From: Deltaproteobacteria bacterium
GTDB lineage: Bacteria; Desulfobacterota; Desulfarculia; JACQYL01
Assembly: GCA_016208165.1 (NCBI GenBank)
Contig: JACQYL010000032.1
Coordinates: 1 to 64,000, forward strand
Direction of reading: 5' to 3'
DNA: 64,000 nucleotides
The notes under the pieces are model-generated. The model was not told the origin of the DNA. It ran no database searches and was given only the letters and a program-made list of their open reading frames with translations. Shown one piece after another: positions 16,903 to 26,000 of this stretch. The translations under genes were made by a program, and so were the position numbers. Position 1 is the first letter of the stretch. Every line of letters starts with the position of its first letter.

Positions 16903-19900
16903 ATGTCGCAGAGGAAGTCAAGAACTTCGGGTGTTACGATGTGGTGTCGCTCGGCGGCAAGCCGACTCCCAAACATTTGGACTACCTTGATCTGCTCGAG
17001 GAGTCTGGGACTGAGCGCCTGACAGTGGATGCCGTCGCCGAGTTCCAGTCCAGGCCCCTCCTTTATATTCTATCGGGAGAACAGATACGAAATGTGGACG
17101 ACAGCCAGATGCCGAATTTGCAGTGTCTTCTGGCGAATCGGGGTGAGAGGGCGTATCTCGGTGTGCTGAAACCGGGCGAGTTGGATGTCTACCCCATCAA
17201 CTTGGACCGTTCCCGCCTGCTTAACTCCCCCCCAAAAACCATCAAGAAGGCTTCTTCTGCGGCCCCCCTTTTTTTTCAGAGTGTCGTGAACGGCGTTTTT
17301 ACCTCAGAAGGCCAGCCTGAAGAGCCTGATTATGTATTCAAGATAATTAATGATCTGATGACCGACTCTTCGGAGAGACTCATAAAAACCTACAAACTCG
17401 AACCTCTGGATGTCCTGTCATTTCTCGGCCGTGCATTGTTCTTCCGTTTCTTGTCGGATCGTAAGATAGTAGAAGCGAGTGAGCTTCATGTCGTTTGTCC
17501 GCAAGCGAAGACAGTCGGTGACTGTTTCGGTAATGTGACCAATTCCGTCTCAACCTGCAGGTGGCTCGACGAAACCTTCAACGGTGACCTACTTCCGCTC
17601 CCCCCCGACTATGAAGGTGTATTCAGACAGGCGGATGAACAAACAGAAGGTAGATTATTCTTTCATCTACGGGCCATCCTGGAGGGCTGGGAGCAGGTAG
17701 GAGATGGGCAGTTTCAATATACGATTGACTGGGGCGATCTTGACTTTGCCCACATACCCGTCGGTGTGCTCAGTCAGGTGTATGAGAATTTCAGCAAGGC
17801 GTGGGATCCGATACACACGAAAAAGACCAGCGCGTACTATACACCCAAGAATATTGCGCGTTACCTGGTCGACGAGGCATTTGAAGGCGTCACGGCCAGG
17901 GAGGACGCTCAAGTACTCGACGCAAGTTGCGGCGCCGGGATTTTTCTCGTTTTGGCGTTCAGGAGACTGGTAGCAACCCGCTGGGAGCACGATGGTAAGC
18001 GGCCCGACACAAAGACGATTCAGTCCATTCTGTATGATCAACTTTGTGGTTTCGATGTCAATGAGTCCGCCTTACGTTTGGCTGCATTGTCTCTCTACAT
18101 TACCGCCATTGAACTTAATGGTACGCCGAAACCTCCCGAAAGCCTGAAATTCCCAAAACCACTGAGGGAAGTCGTTCTCCACAATCACAAACGACCTGAA
18201 GAGCAGGCGGCCAAAGGTTTTGTGCTGGGCAGTCTGCGTTCGGACGTCTCCGAGAACTTCAACAGCCGTTTCGATATGATCATCGGTAATCCCCCTTGGA
18301 CTCGTCTGAACAGAGGGCAAGAAAAGATCAATGCACGATTCACGGAATTAACTCGTAGGATACTGGCCAATCGCGGGCTTAAAGAGATTGCGCAGGCTTA
18401 CCATAATCCCGATAACGATCCGGACCTGCCTTTCCTGTGGAGGTCGACCGAATGGGCCAAACAGGGAGGCATTATTGCTTTGGCTCTGCCCGGACGCATA
18501 TTTCTCAAACAGTCGAAGCCGGGCATCGATGCATTTCATGCCATACTGAAGGGAATCGAAATTACGGGCATATTGAATGGATCAAACCTTTCGGATAGCC
18601 CCGCAGTATGGCCGGGTATGGATCAGCCGTTCATGCTTTTTTTCGCACGCAACCGCCTTCCCGCTGCAGAGACGCATTTCTATTTTGTTACACCTCATTT
18701 CGAACGACGCGTTAATGACGAGGGGCGCATCCGTATTGATTATCAATCCGCTCAACCCGTAGCTGCTCGCAAGGCCGTGGAGGATTCCCGGTTGCTAAAG
18801 ACGTTGTCGATAGGAACTATTCTCGACGTGGAACTTCTTCATAAGATAGACGACTTGCAATGGCCGAGCGTTGAGGAATACTGGAGTAACAATGGTCTGT
18901 ATTCGGGGTTGGGGTACAATCTTTCCCCAAAGCAGGTCCAATATGACGCATCATTCATGCAGAAATTGGACGATTTCCAACGACCGCCGAATGGCGAATT
19001 CTCGGTTCGTGCGTCGTCACTGCCAAAGTTCCAGCGTAGTACAGCGCATAGGCTAAGGCTAGTGGAACTTTATACACCGCCTTTGCTTATTGTGCCGGAG
19101 TCACCGGGCTCTTCGTCGCTTTCGCCGAAATCATACGTCGTTCGAAAACCAACAGCTTTCAGTAAGAGTTATTATGGCTTTTCCGCCCACGGCAGCAAAG
19201 AAGCGGATTTGATTATAGCTCTTCTTTATCTGATCACTCATGCGGATCTGTTCAGGTATCACGTGCTGCTGACGAGTTCGAGGATGGGCGCGGAACGAAG
19301 AACTTTTCTCAAGGAGAACATCAACCACTTTCCTTTCCCGGAAATCCATGACATGTCCGACCAGCAACAAGAGATCGCCGTGAAACTGTCCCGTGAGCTT
19401 GAAAGCGGATCCAAAAAACCATGGAAGGCGATCAACGACTTCATTTTTGATCTCTACCGATTCGACCAGTACGACCGACAGGTTGTCGAAGATACGCTTG
19501 AAGTGGCCTCGCCTTACAAGGAGGCGCGGGATCGCGCCAACGCACCCCCAAAATTGGCTGAGCGCAAAGCCTTCTATGCTGCGCTGCAGCGAATGATCGA
19601 GCCTTCCTTCCACATAACGAGAGAGACGGTATCGGTTGATGAGATAGAGATTCCGGCGGAAGACATTCCCACATCTTGGCATTTTTTTGTGGTTTCTTCA
19701 TCAGCCGCTTCGGCAACTCCATCACGAACGGTGCAGAAGACCCTTATCTCGCGAATCACCGAAGAGGCCAATAGAACAGGATGCAGTCGTTTTATTGTTC
19801 ACGACAAGGCATGCTTACTAGTGGGAATGATTAGCCAATATCGATACTGGACGCTAAGTCGTGCCCGCTTGTGTGCGATAGATATACTCAATGAGCATCT

Positions 19901-19928
19901 TGACGTATTTCCCATGGGAAAGAACTGA
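16899..19928 (+). CDS. N6-adenine DNA methyltransferase (type I/IIG-like)
   Basis: A 1009-residue protein. After an uncharacterised N-terminal 300 residues it shows the HsdM/Eco57I-type core. SAYYTPKNIARYLV comes just before motif I DASCGAGIFLV (near 341-351), and motif IV NPPW is near residue 464, the catalytic motif of N6-adenine methylation. A later SRMGAERRTFLKENINHFPFP segment resembles the end of a target-recognition region. No nuclease motif is apparent in its own N-terminus, so cleavage is likely supplied by the next gene. The ATG at 16899 overlaps the lexA stop (ATGA). Codon and base composition look less GC-rich than the flanking genes, consistent with transfer. It could belong to a restriction system or to another methylation-based defence. 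Confidence 0.85.
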   Translation: MNVAEEVKNFGCYDVVSLGGKPTPKHLDYLDLLEESGTERLTVDAVAEFQSRPLLYILSGEQIRNVDDSQMPNLQCLLANRGERAYLGVLKPGELDVYPINLDRSRLLNSPPKTIKKASSAAPLFFQSVVNGVFTSEGQPEEPDYVFKIINDLMTDSSERLIKTYKLEPLDVLSFLGRALFFRFLSDRKIVEASELHVVCPQAKTVGDCFGNVTNSVSTCRWLDETFNGDLLPLPPDYEGVFRQADEQTEGRLFFHLRAILEGWEQVGDGQFQYTIDWGDLDFAHIPVGVLSQVYENFSKAWDPIHTKKTSAYYTPKNIARYLVDEAFEGVTAREDAQVLDASCGAGIFLVLAFRRLVATRWEHDGKRPDTKTIQSILYDQLCGFDVNESALRLAALSLYITAIELNGTPKPPESLKFPKPLREVVLHNHKRPEEQAAKGFVLGSLRSDVSENFNSRFDMIIGNPPWTRLNRGQEKINARFTELTRRILANRGLKEIAQAYHNPDNDPDLPFLWRSTEWAKQGGIIALALPGRIFLKQSKPGIDAFHAILKGIEITGILNGSNLSDSPAVWPGMDQPFMLFFARNRLPAAETHFYFVTPHFERRVNDEGRIRIDYQSAQPVAARKAVEDSRLLKTLSIGTILDVELLHKIDDLQWPSVEEYWSNNGLYSGLGYNLSPKQVQYDASFMQKLDDFQRPPNGEFSVRASSLPKFQRSTAHRLRLVELYTPPLLIVPESPGSSSLSPKSYVVRKPTAFSKSYYGFSAHGSKEADLIIALLYLITHADLFRYHVLLTSSRMGAERRTFLKENINHFPFPEIHDMSDQQQEIAVKLSRELESGSKKPWKAINDFIFDLYRFDQYDRQVVEDTLEVASPYKEARDRANAPPKLAERKAFYAALQRMIEPSFHITRETVSVDEIEIPAEDIPTSWHFFVVSSSAASATPSRTVQKTLISRITEEANRTGCSRFIVHDKACLLVGMISQYRYWTLSRARLCAIDILNEHLDVFPMGKN

Positions 19929-20668
19929 TGGCGAAAGGTTTTTTTACCCTGGGTGTAAAATTCGAATTACCTCACCCACCAATCCCGCAACGTACCCTGC
20001 TGCTTCTCTGTAAGGTAATCAGAAAGGCCTGGCAGTTGCTGAGAGAGACGCCGATTGAGGGGTTCAGCCTACAATCCGCACACGAAGACGCCATCACACT
20101 CCACTTGGTCTGGATTCTTGAAAACCGCTTGCGAAAGAACGGGGAGGTTGATGGATTCAACTGCGAGCTCTTTGGGCGAGTTGTTCGAGAACCTACGATC
20201 ACGAATTATGATAATGAACATCCCGATAAGATGCCCGATATCGTCTTCGGTTTAAGACGGGAGAAACGACCGATTCTCAGTGAAGAGGACGGGCTCTTTG
20301 TAGAATGCAAACCGATTGACAGCAAACACTCAATTTTTTCCTGCTACTGCAAGAAAGGCCTAATACGGTTCGTCAACGGCGATTATGCCTGGGCTATGCA
20401 GGATGCCTTGATGGTCGGATATGTAAAAGGCGGCTATTCATATGATAAGCTTGCATCTGTCCTTGACGATATCGAAAGAAGCAGAGAAATGAATACCACC
20501 AACCATTCTCTACTCAAACAGCGCGAAATCTACTGTTCGAATCACAGCAGAGATTTTCAATGGTTGGAAAGCCACGGGAAAGCTTGCCCCATAGCGGTAT
20601 CACATCTGTGGTTGTGTGTGGAAGCCCCTGTCGAGCTTAGCCGCAAACCAAGGGTCTTGCGGGCATGA
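19928..20668 (+). CDS. Putative PD-(D/E)XK restriction endonuclease partner
   Basis: A 246-residue protein with no family name I can assign with certainty. It shows a plausible PD-(D/E)XK nuclease core: an N-terminal helix with Glu in SAHEDAITLHLVW, then PDIVFGL with Asp near 104, then LFVECKP with Glu126-x-Lys128, and a following helix region FVNGDYAWAMQDALMVGYV. The Asp to Glu-x-Lys spacing fits the fold. Its start overlaps the methyltransferase stop by one base (TGATG), so the two are translationally coupled. With the methyltransferase it would form a restriction-modification pair; a nickase or defence effector is an alternative. The nuclease call is inferred from motifs. Confidence 0.68.
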   Translation: MAKGFFTLGVKFELPHPPIPQRTLLLLCKVIRKAWQLLRETPIEGFSLQSAHEDAITLHLVWILENRLRKNGEVDGFNCELFGRVVREPTITNYDNEHPDKMPDIVFGLRREKRPILSEEDGLFVECKPIDSKHSIFSCYCKKGLIRFVNGDYAWAMQDALMVGYVKGGYSYDKLASVLDDIERSREMNTTNHSLLKQREIYCSNHSRDFQWLESHGKACPIAVSHLWLCVEAPVELSRKPRVLRA

Positions 20669-20907
20669 CGCACATCCCTCAGACAGCGGGGAATGGCCAG
20701 GTGTGCTTTTAAGACTTGTCCAAATACGTCTTGCCCAGTATTGGACGATGAGTCGTCTGTGACGTGGGGAAAGGGTCCCAAAGAAAAGACCACGACTTTT
20801 TCGAGTTCCCTGAAAACTTGCGCTCAGGGCCAGAAAGCATGTCTCTGGGCCGATCTCTCTGAACGGATACGTTTTCCTCCATATCAGCCCCCTCCGCATT
20901 TCAACCT

Positions 20908-22239
20908 TCAGTGTCCGGGCGTCGACGCAACATTCCCAACCGTAATCACCGGCGGCACGGGTTTGATGAAATGTTGCCGGAGGCTGTACGTGTACGCTCC
21001 TTGCGTCGGAATCATGAGCACGTCGCCCGGCCGGATGTCTTCGCCCCAGTAACCGTATCCCCAGACATCGTGCGGGGTGCACAGAGACCCCAGGATATGG
21101 CATGGCCTTTCCGTCATAGCGGGACGAGTCAGGTTCAATATCGGGAAATAGTCCGTCTCGAACCGTTCCCAACCGACGGCATTGGCGCCGGCGTCCGTGA
21201 TGACCAGGTCCTCGGCCTTCTTGTCTACAACGGATATCAGGAGATGCATGGCGTCGTTGCAGATCCATCGACCCGGTTCGAGAAAGATCCGGCAGTCCAC
21301 AATCGGAAGGATCTGTTCTCGAATGGCCGCTGCAAGTGGTTCGGCGAAGCGCTCGATGGATAGAGCGGGCATCCGGTAATGGACCGGACCGGACTCGGTC
21401 TGTCTCATGAGGGCCTTTCTCAGCATGCCCTTCGGAGTCCCCGCGGTCTGAAGCCATTCACCCTGACCCGGCCAGTACCCTCCCCCGATATCGATAAACT
21501 CCAACTGCTGTCTGAAGGACCCGGGCATCCGCGTCAAAACCCCGGCCAGGACCTCGGTGAACCCGATCTGGGAGTCAGGAGTCAGGTTCCAGCTGGAATG
21601 AAAATGCAGACCCACCAACCGCACGTGGGTGCAACGGGCGGCGGTTTCCCAAAAAGAAGGCAAGTCGTCCGGAACAATACCGAATTTCCGCCAAAGCCCT
21701 TCCGGGATGGTGGTCAGGCGCACGCCGGCTCGAACCTGCGCGTTTTCTTTCGCCGCGATGGCTTCAAGCCGCTGCAGTTCCCCGAAGCTGTCCATCAGCA
21801 CGACAACGCTTTCGGGATTCCTTGCGGCCAACCGCAGTTCGGCTTCCGTCTTTCCGGGACCGTTGAAGACAATATCCCGCGCGTCGAGCTTTAAGGCCGT
21901 ATCGAGTTCGAGACCGCTGGACACCTCGAGGCCGAAGCCGCAGCCAAGAAGGATGTTGGACACCTCGGGATGGTTGTTGCTCTTCACGGCAAAATAAAAA
22001 GCCGATTCAGGCAAATGTGCGCGGAAGGCATTCCGGAATCGGTGCGCTCTTTGCTCCAGGACCGAGGGCTCCAGAACATAGATCGGCGGCGGATGTATGC
22101 CGAGAATGTCCAGATACGTGTCCCGGAATTGAAAATAATGGTGTACAAAAAGCTTAAGCTCCGCCTCGGGCAATGTAGGGCATTCCTGGGCGAACACGGA
22201 TTTCAAATCCTGAATCGTGATCGGGTCTTCAACCATCAT
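20908..22239 (-). CDS. PLP-dependent decarboxylase of the ornithine/diaminopimelate (fold III) family
   Basis: A 443-residue alanine-racemase-fold decarboxylase. The PLP lysine is Lys86 in YFAVKSNNHPEV. Other family marks are GLHFHSSWN, FIDIGGGYWPGQGEW, FLEPGRWI, the catalytic Cys in GSLCTPHDVWG, and the closing QGAYTYSL. The family removes the carboxylate from a basic or diamino acid, or from a carboxylated polyamine. The substrate-specificity region differs from LysA and SpeC, so no substrate is assigned. The ATG at 22239 follows the upstream ATP-grasp stop by one base, indicating coupling. It is the last gene of the four-gene SpeD-like cluster. Confidence 0.88.
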   Translation of the reverse strand: MMVEDPITIQDLKSVFAQECPTLPEAELKLFVHHYFQFRDTYLDILGIHPPPIYVLEPSVLEQRAHRFRNAFRAHLPESAFYFAVKSNNHPEVSNILLGCGFGLEVSSGLELDTALKLDARDIVFNGPGKTEAELRLAARNPESVVVLMDSFGELQRLEAIAAKENAQVRAGVRLTTIPEGLWRKFGIVPDDLPSFWETAARCTHVRLVGLHFHSSWNLTPDSQIGFTEVLAGVLTRMPGSFRQQLEFIDIGGGYWPGQGEWLQTAGTPKGMLRKALMRQTESGPVHYRMPALSIERFAEPLAAAIREQILPIVDCRIFLEPGRWICNDAMHLLISVVDKKAEDLVITDAGANAVGWERFETDYFPILNLTRPAMTERPCHILGSLCTPHDVWGYGYWGEDIRPGDVLMIPTQGAYTYSLRQHFIKPVPPVITVGNVASTPGH

Positions 22240-22240
22240 G

Positions 22241-23515
22241 TTATGATTCGATCTCCACCACGAACCGTCCAAAAAGCTCGTGACACTGAGTTTCTACATC
22301 CGGTTCGGCAAAGGGTTCCATTAGGACATGACCCAACAACCAGGAATCGTAGTCTTCCGGAGGCATTCGCACGATGTGGCCCGGCGTTCGGATTAAATGC
22401 ACCTCACGCACTCTGGGGTCCCGGCGAAGCGGACGCACATCCATGGCCCGCAAAACGCCGTTGCGCCCGGCATGCAGGCGCAGCCCTACCCAGTTTTTCG
22501 CACCCGTATAGAGAACGGGGCGGACGGGGCGTCGCTGAGCGATATCGAGGGTCAGAATCAGCGGGTCCAAATGGCCCGCCTCGCGGAGAAGGAACGGTAG
22601 GCAATCCCCACCGGGGCGGGGAGTCATTTCCAACAGCACGATGCCCTCGTCGCGTACGAGAAAATCCACCATGCAAATCGCGTCGGTAATCCCCAAAGCC
22701 TTCGCGCCGTCACCAAGAACCCGCTCGAACCGACGTTGATCCATGTCTCCCGGAGGACGTGTAACCAGGGCATAGCCGCGAATCGTGCCGAAGGGTCCCT
22801 CGGTGGAATGAATCTTTCGAGTCAGCCGTAGAACATCCACCCGGTCATCCCGGACAAGGAAATCACAGCTGAACTCGGTCCCGGCAACGAACTCCTCCGC
22901 CACCACGCACGGACCCTTGGATACGGAGTTGCCGTACATCCGATGGGTCTCCCTGGCTTCCAATCCGCGCCGGATCTCCAGCAGGGCTCGTTCACACTCC
23001 TCCGGATCGCTGCAGCAAAACACCAGCTCACTGCCGCTGCCCGTAAGCGGTTTCAACACGCAAGGACCACCGATGTCTTCGAAAAAGGCGCCGAGTTCGG
23101 CCGATGATCGAACCAATCGCGTTCGAGGACACGGCACTCCGCTTTCTTGCCAGAGCCGTTTGGATGCATACTTGTCCCGGCAACGCCCAATGGTTTCGGC
23201 GGAAGGATAACTCAGATGAAACTCCTCCGCGAGAACCGCCGTCAGCTCCATCGACTCACAATCGAAACAGGCGATTCCGTCGAGCTTGAGTTCCCAGGCC
23301 AGGAGATGCGCCCTCAATGCATCCCTCGCCGCGTCGTAGTCAGCCAAGTCGGAAAGGAGTTCCTCAACCGGAGCCGGAGCCGGTTCCAGCGCCGTCCGCC
23401 GCACCCCCGGTTCCGTGAGAAAGAGCGCCCGGCCGGGGCATGCGCGGCGGATCCACTCGATGTAGTCGGCCGTTGTACCGACCACCAGTACTTTTGGGTT
23501 ATGATTCGGTTGCAT
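22241..23515 (-). CDS. ATP-grasp domain carboxylate-amine ligase
   Basis: A 424-residue ATP-grasp enzyme of the biotin-carboxylase/L-amino-acid-ligase type. An N-terminal Rossmann-like segment (VLVVGTTADYIEWIRR) and central DKYASKRLWQESGVPCPRTRL are followed by GPCVLKPLTGSGSELVF (ATP-binding strand), VVAEEFVAGTEFSCDFLV and LEMTPRPGGDCLP (metal-binding Glu and Arg loop). Such enzymes activate a carboxylate as acyl phosphate and join it to an amine or amino acid. Its place between a FemAB-like transferase and a decarboxylase suggests it builds an amide or peptide-like small molecule. It ends one base before the decarboxylase start. Confidence 0.86.
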   Translation of the reverse strand: MQPNHNPKVLVVGTTADYIEWIRRACPGRALFLTEPGVRRTALEPAPAPVEELLSDLADYDAARDALRAHLLAWELKLDGIACFDCESMELTAVLAEEFHLSYPSAETIGRCRDKYASKRLWQESGVPCPRTRLVRSSAELGAFFEDIGGPCVLKPLTGSGSELVFCCSDPEECERALLEIRRGLEARETHRMYGNSVSKGPCVVAEEFVAGTEFSCDFLVRDDRVDVLRLTRKIHSTEGPFGTIRGYALVTRPPGDMDQRRFERVLGDGAKALGITDAICMVDFLVRDEGIVLLEMTPRPGGDCLPFLLREAGHLDPLILTLDIAQRRPVRPVLYTGAKNWVGLRLHAGRNGVLRAMDVRPLRRDPRVREVHLIRTPGHIVRMPPEDYDSWLLGHVLMEPFAEPDVETQCHELFGRFVVEIES

Positions 23516-23652
23516 ACATCCGTTTCAGCTCATTACGACGAAGTCCGGGAAGGCCGACAGGCTCCAAATGGTGCAGCCGCACCGCCTTGGGCGGTGCGGC
23601 TCTCGAAGCGAACGCTTGGAAAACCTTGTATGTTTCCCTCAGCGGAAGACCA

Positions 23653-24651
23653 TTATATTTGCAGATGAAGACGAGGGCGCTGAGTCCGCTCGAAGGCGGG
23701 TCTATTTTCGAAGCAGGTGTTCCCCTGAAGCGCCGGCGACGGAGCAATTCGAATCTCGAAGAGCGGGTGGGGATCCAGATGAAACCGCTCTTTCCAACCG
23801 AAATCTCCACAAAGAAAATCGACCTTTTCCAAACGACGTTGGCACGCCCACTCGATGTGGTGAAAGTTGATCAGTTTGCCGACACCCGAAAAGTCCGAAT
23901 GCGCGCCTCCGGCCAGAACGGTATACGAGCGGTTCCACACCGCACCAACGTCAACGGCGGCGACCTCGCCGCCCACCATGACCGTGGTGATCCGGAGGAG
24001 TTCGTTGTTACGCAGCCAGGACACAAGATTTTCGAAGGACTTCAAGAACCTGGGATCGTTGAAATATGACCGTTCCCCGAACGTGTTTCGATTCAAGTCG
24101 AACAGATGATCCATATCCGAAAGCGTGTCATATCGATAGGAAACGCCCATGGATTTCAGAAGGCTTAACTCCCGGACCAGCTTCTTTCGGGTTTTACCTG
24201 AAAACTGCTGCATGTAGGTTTCGAAGGACCAATCATACTGTCTTGGGAAAAAGAGATAGCCCACCTCGTCCAGCTCCACGAGTTCTTCATTCTGTGGCAG
24301 CGATTCCCGGGTCAGATATCGCAGATGAGCCTCGGCGGGAACGTGGTTCAGAAGCTCCGCGGCTACCAAGGGGCCGGAGGCCGGGATTCGGTTCTGCTCC
24401 AGCCACGTCTTCCCGTTCCAGGTCTCGCCCGGAAAGTGACCGAAACACGCCTTCTCCTCGATCCAGCTCAACGCCAGCATCCCCCTTACAACTCCTTTGT
24501 GTTCCGCAACCAGGAAGTAGGGGGTACGATCAAAGGGCTCCAGAAAACAGGATCGCACCGGCCACAAGTCGAACAGGCACTCGGCGGGCCATATCCGTTC
24601 CCAGAGACGCCGGCACCCTTCAGGGTCTTCACACGTTTTAACGGTAGTCAT
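23653..24651 (-). CDS. GNAT/FemAB-like (BioF2-type) acyltransferase
   Basis: A 332-residue protein with the BioF2-like acetyltransferase domain (PF13480 type) in its second half. FSGKTRKKLVRELSLLK is the family's characteristic basic helix, followed by FGERSYFNDPRF and VMVGGEVAAVDVGAVWNRSYTVLAGGAHSDFSG, then LCGDFGWKERFHL. The N-terminal half looks like a degenerate second GNAT-like fold, as in FemAB amino-acyl transferases. The family transfers acyl or aminoacyl groups to amines, sugars or peptidoglycan. Its start is one base from the SpeD-like stop, and 137 bases separate it from the ATP-grasp gene. The donor and acceptor are unknown. Confidence 0.78.
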   Translation of the reverse strand: MTTVKTCEDPEGCRRLWERIWPAECLFDLWPVRSCFLEPFDRTPYFLVAEHKGVVRGMLALSWIEEKACFGHFPGETWNGKTWLEQNRIPASGPLVAAELLNHVPAEAHLRYLTRESLPQNEELVELDEVGYLFFPRQYDWSFETYMQQFSGKTRKKLVRELSLLKSMGVSYRYDTLSDMDHLFDLNRNTFGERSYFNDPRFLKSFENLVSWLRNNELLRITTVMVGGEVAAVDVGAVWNRSYTVLAGGAHSDFSGVGKLINFHHIEWACQRRLEKVDFLCGDFGWKERFHLDPHPLFEIRIAPSPALQGNTCFENRPAFERTQRPRLHLQI

Positions 24652-24652
24652 C

Positions 24653-25042
24653 TTAGCGCCTCAGCGTTACGTTGAGAGTGCTGTGGGTACCTCCGAAATA
24701 CTCTTGGGCGAAGGCCTGAACGGTCTCCGGATCATAGGGTTTGCAGCTGAACACATCCAGATAGGTTGCATTCGTCTGGTTCGCAAAATGAGCGGAGATG
24801 AGGGAGGTCTCGATGAGTTGCACCATCGAATACCCTGCTACCCGCTCGTCTTCCCCGAAATGAACCACCATGGTATCTCCAAAGCGCTTCATCTCGATCA
24901 GCTGGCACAATTTGATCACAAAACGCCGGATCGCTTCAGCGTCTCGAATTTTGTCGGCATCGCAGTTGTGGATGTCAATCGCAGAGGCGATGCCCCAAAC
25001 ATTTGCTTCTATTTCTCTAGCTTTCAGGGCCGTATTCTTCAT
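24653..25042 (-). CDS. S-adenosylmethionine decarboxylase family (SpeD/SpeH-like) pyruvoyl enzyme
   Basis: A 129-residue AdoMetDC-fold protein. In the bacterial family the chain self-cleaves before a Ser to give a pyruvoyl cofactor, with a His five residues later and a Cys fifteen after that. Here Ser80, His85 and Cys100 (IETSLISAH ... DVFSC) keep exactly that spacing, so the active site appears intact. The residue before the Ser is Thr where spermidine-pathway enzymes have Glu (LAESH). This departure, plus the lack of a spermidine synthase nearby, suggests a changed substrate; decarboxylases for arginine or ornithine have evolved from this fold. It heads the cluster, with AAGGAA upstream of the ATG. 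Confidence 0.82.
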   Translation of the reverse strand: MKNTALKAREIEANVWGIASAIDIHNCDADKIRDAEAIRRFVIKLCQLIEMKRFGDTMVVHFGEDERVAGYSMVQLIETSLISAHFANQTNATYLDVFSCKPYDPETVQAFAQEYFGGTHSTLNVTLRR

Positions 25043-25427
25043 GCGCTATTTCCTTTCCAGCCGTAAAACGGATCTCGTTTCCGGTTCAGTATACCTCCGG
25101 ACGGCGTTCTTCACGGCCACTCATCCGAATGTTAAGTTGAATACGTTCCTTTTTCCGGTGTCCGGGATATACGATATTCCGGCGATTCAGCCGCTTCTCG
25201 AATGAGGAGACGCCATGCAGCTCATGCGAGCGGTTTCTGGAGGAGACCCTCTCCTTGTTTCCTTCTCACAGTTCCTGCAGGCTGTTACAGCCAAACAGCC
25301 GCCCTTGGAATCGGACACTCGCGATGCTCTCGCACTTTCGAAGCCAACTCCTCTTCATCTCCCTTCTCTTTTGAGGCCCGGAAAATTTCGTTTCTGGAAC
25401 GCGGCCTGCCTTCACAAGAAGTTGCGG

Positions 25428-25598
25428 TTACTTTCCCATGAGTTCGTCTTTCAGCGTCCTTTTTCGATGGAAGCGTACGCCGGATTTTTTTTGACGCGAA
25501 ATCTCTTCATCCTCATACAGATTTTCATCATACGGTTCCCGATCCCTCGGGTTGTTGTCCCGCTTCTTTTTCCGATCGGGCTCTTTCTCTTTCCTCAT
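25428..25598 (-). CDS. Small highly charged protein of 56 residues, unknown function
   Basis: The reverse strand from 25598 reads MRKEKEPDRKKKRDNN... to a stop at 25428. About half of the residues are Lys, Arg, Glu or Asp, there are no Cys, and it ends KDELMGK. AGGA lies about ten bases before the ATG. It is 385 bases upstream of the SpeD-like gene on the same strand and could share its transcript. No family is recognised. The biased composition could also come from chance in an A/G-rich strand, so this is a candidate only. Confidence 0.42.
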   Translation of the reverse strand: MRKEKEPDRKKKRDNNPRDREPYDENLYEDEEISRQKKSGVRFHRKRTLKDELMGK

Positions 25599-26000
25599 CT
25601 GTCTGTCCTCGTTTTCGCACGTCCATATGAAGCTGATTCGAGCTTGAAAAAACGATAGGTCTTACCCCTCTAGCACGTTTTATGCCAAATTAACGCTACC
25701 GATAACTCCTTTTTTTAATTAAGCAATATCCGATGGCCTGTTTCCCCCGACCGGGCAACGGTATGTTTTTTAAGTAAACGAATACCGATTAATTGAAAAA
25801 TCTGTATCAAAGTGCTATTAATTACACTTTATCGGCATGCTGACGCATCAAAGATCGAAGGGACCCGCGGAGCGTTTGAGGCGAAAAGGAGTGTTGCTTC
25901 TATAACTAATTGATATTAAAGGTCAAAATAGTGAGGGAGCGATCTCTCTTTCTTTAACATCTGAAAAGATGCTATCCGGGAAACAAAGTACGCCCGACTA
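25599..26000. other. Intergenic region with repeated TACCGAT half-sites
   Basis: No gene is seen. The stretch is A/T-rich and contains TACCGAT at 25697-25703 and TACCGATT at 25783-25790, the same half-site that forms the palindrome at 26001-26022 before the sigma54 activator. No convincing -24/-12 promoter (GG-N10-GC) was found. Confidence 0.4.
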
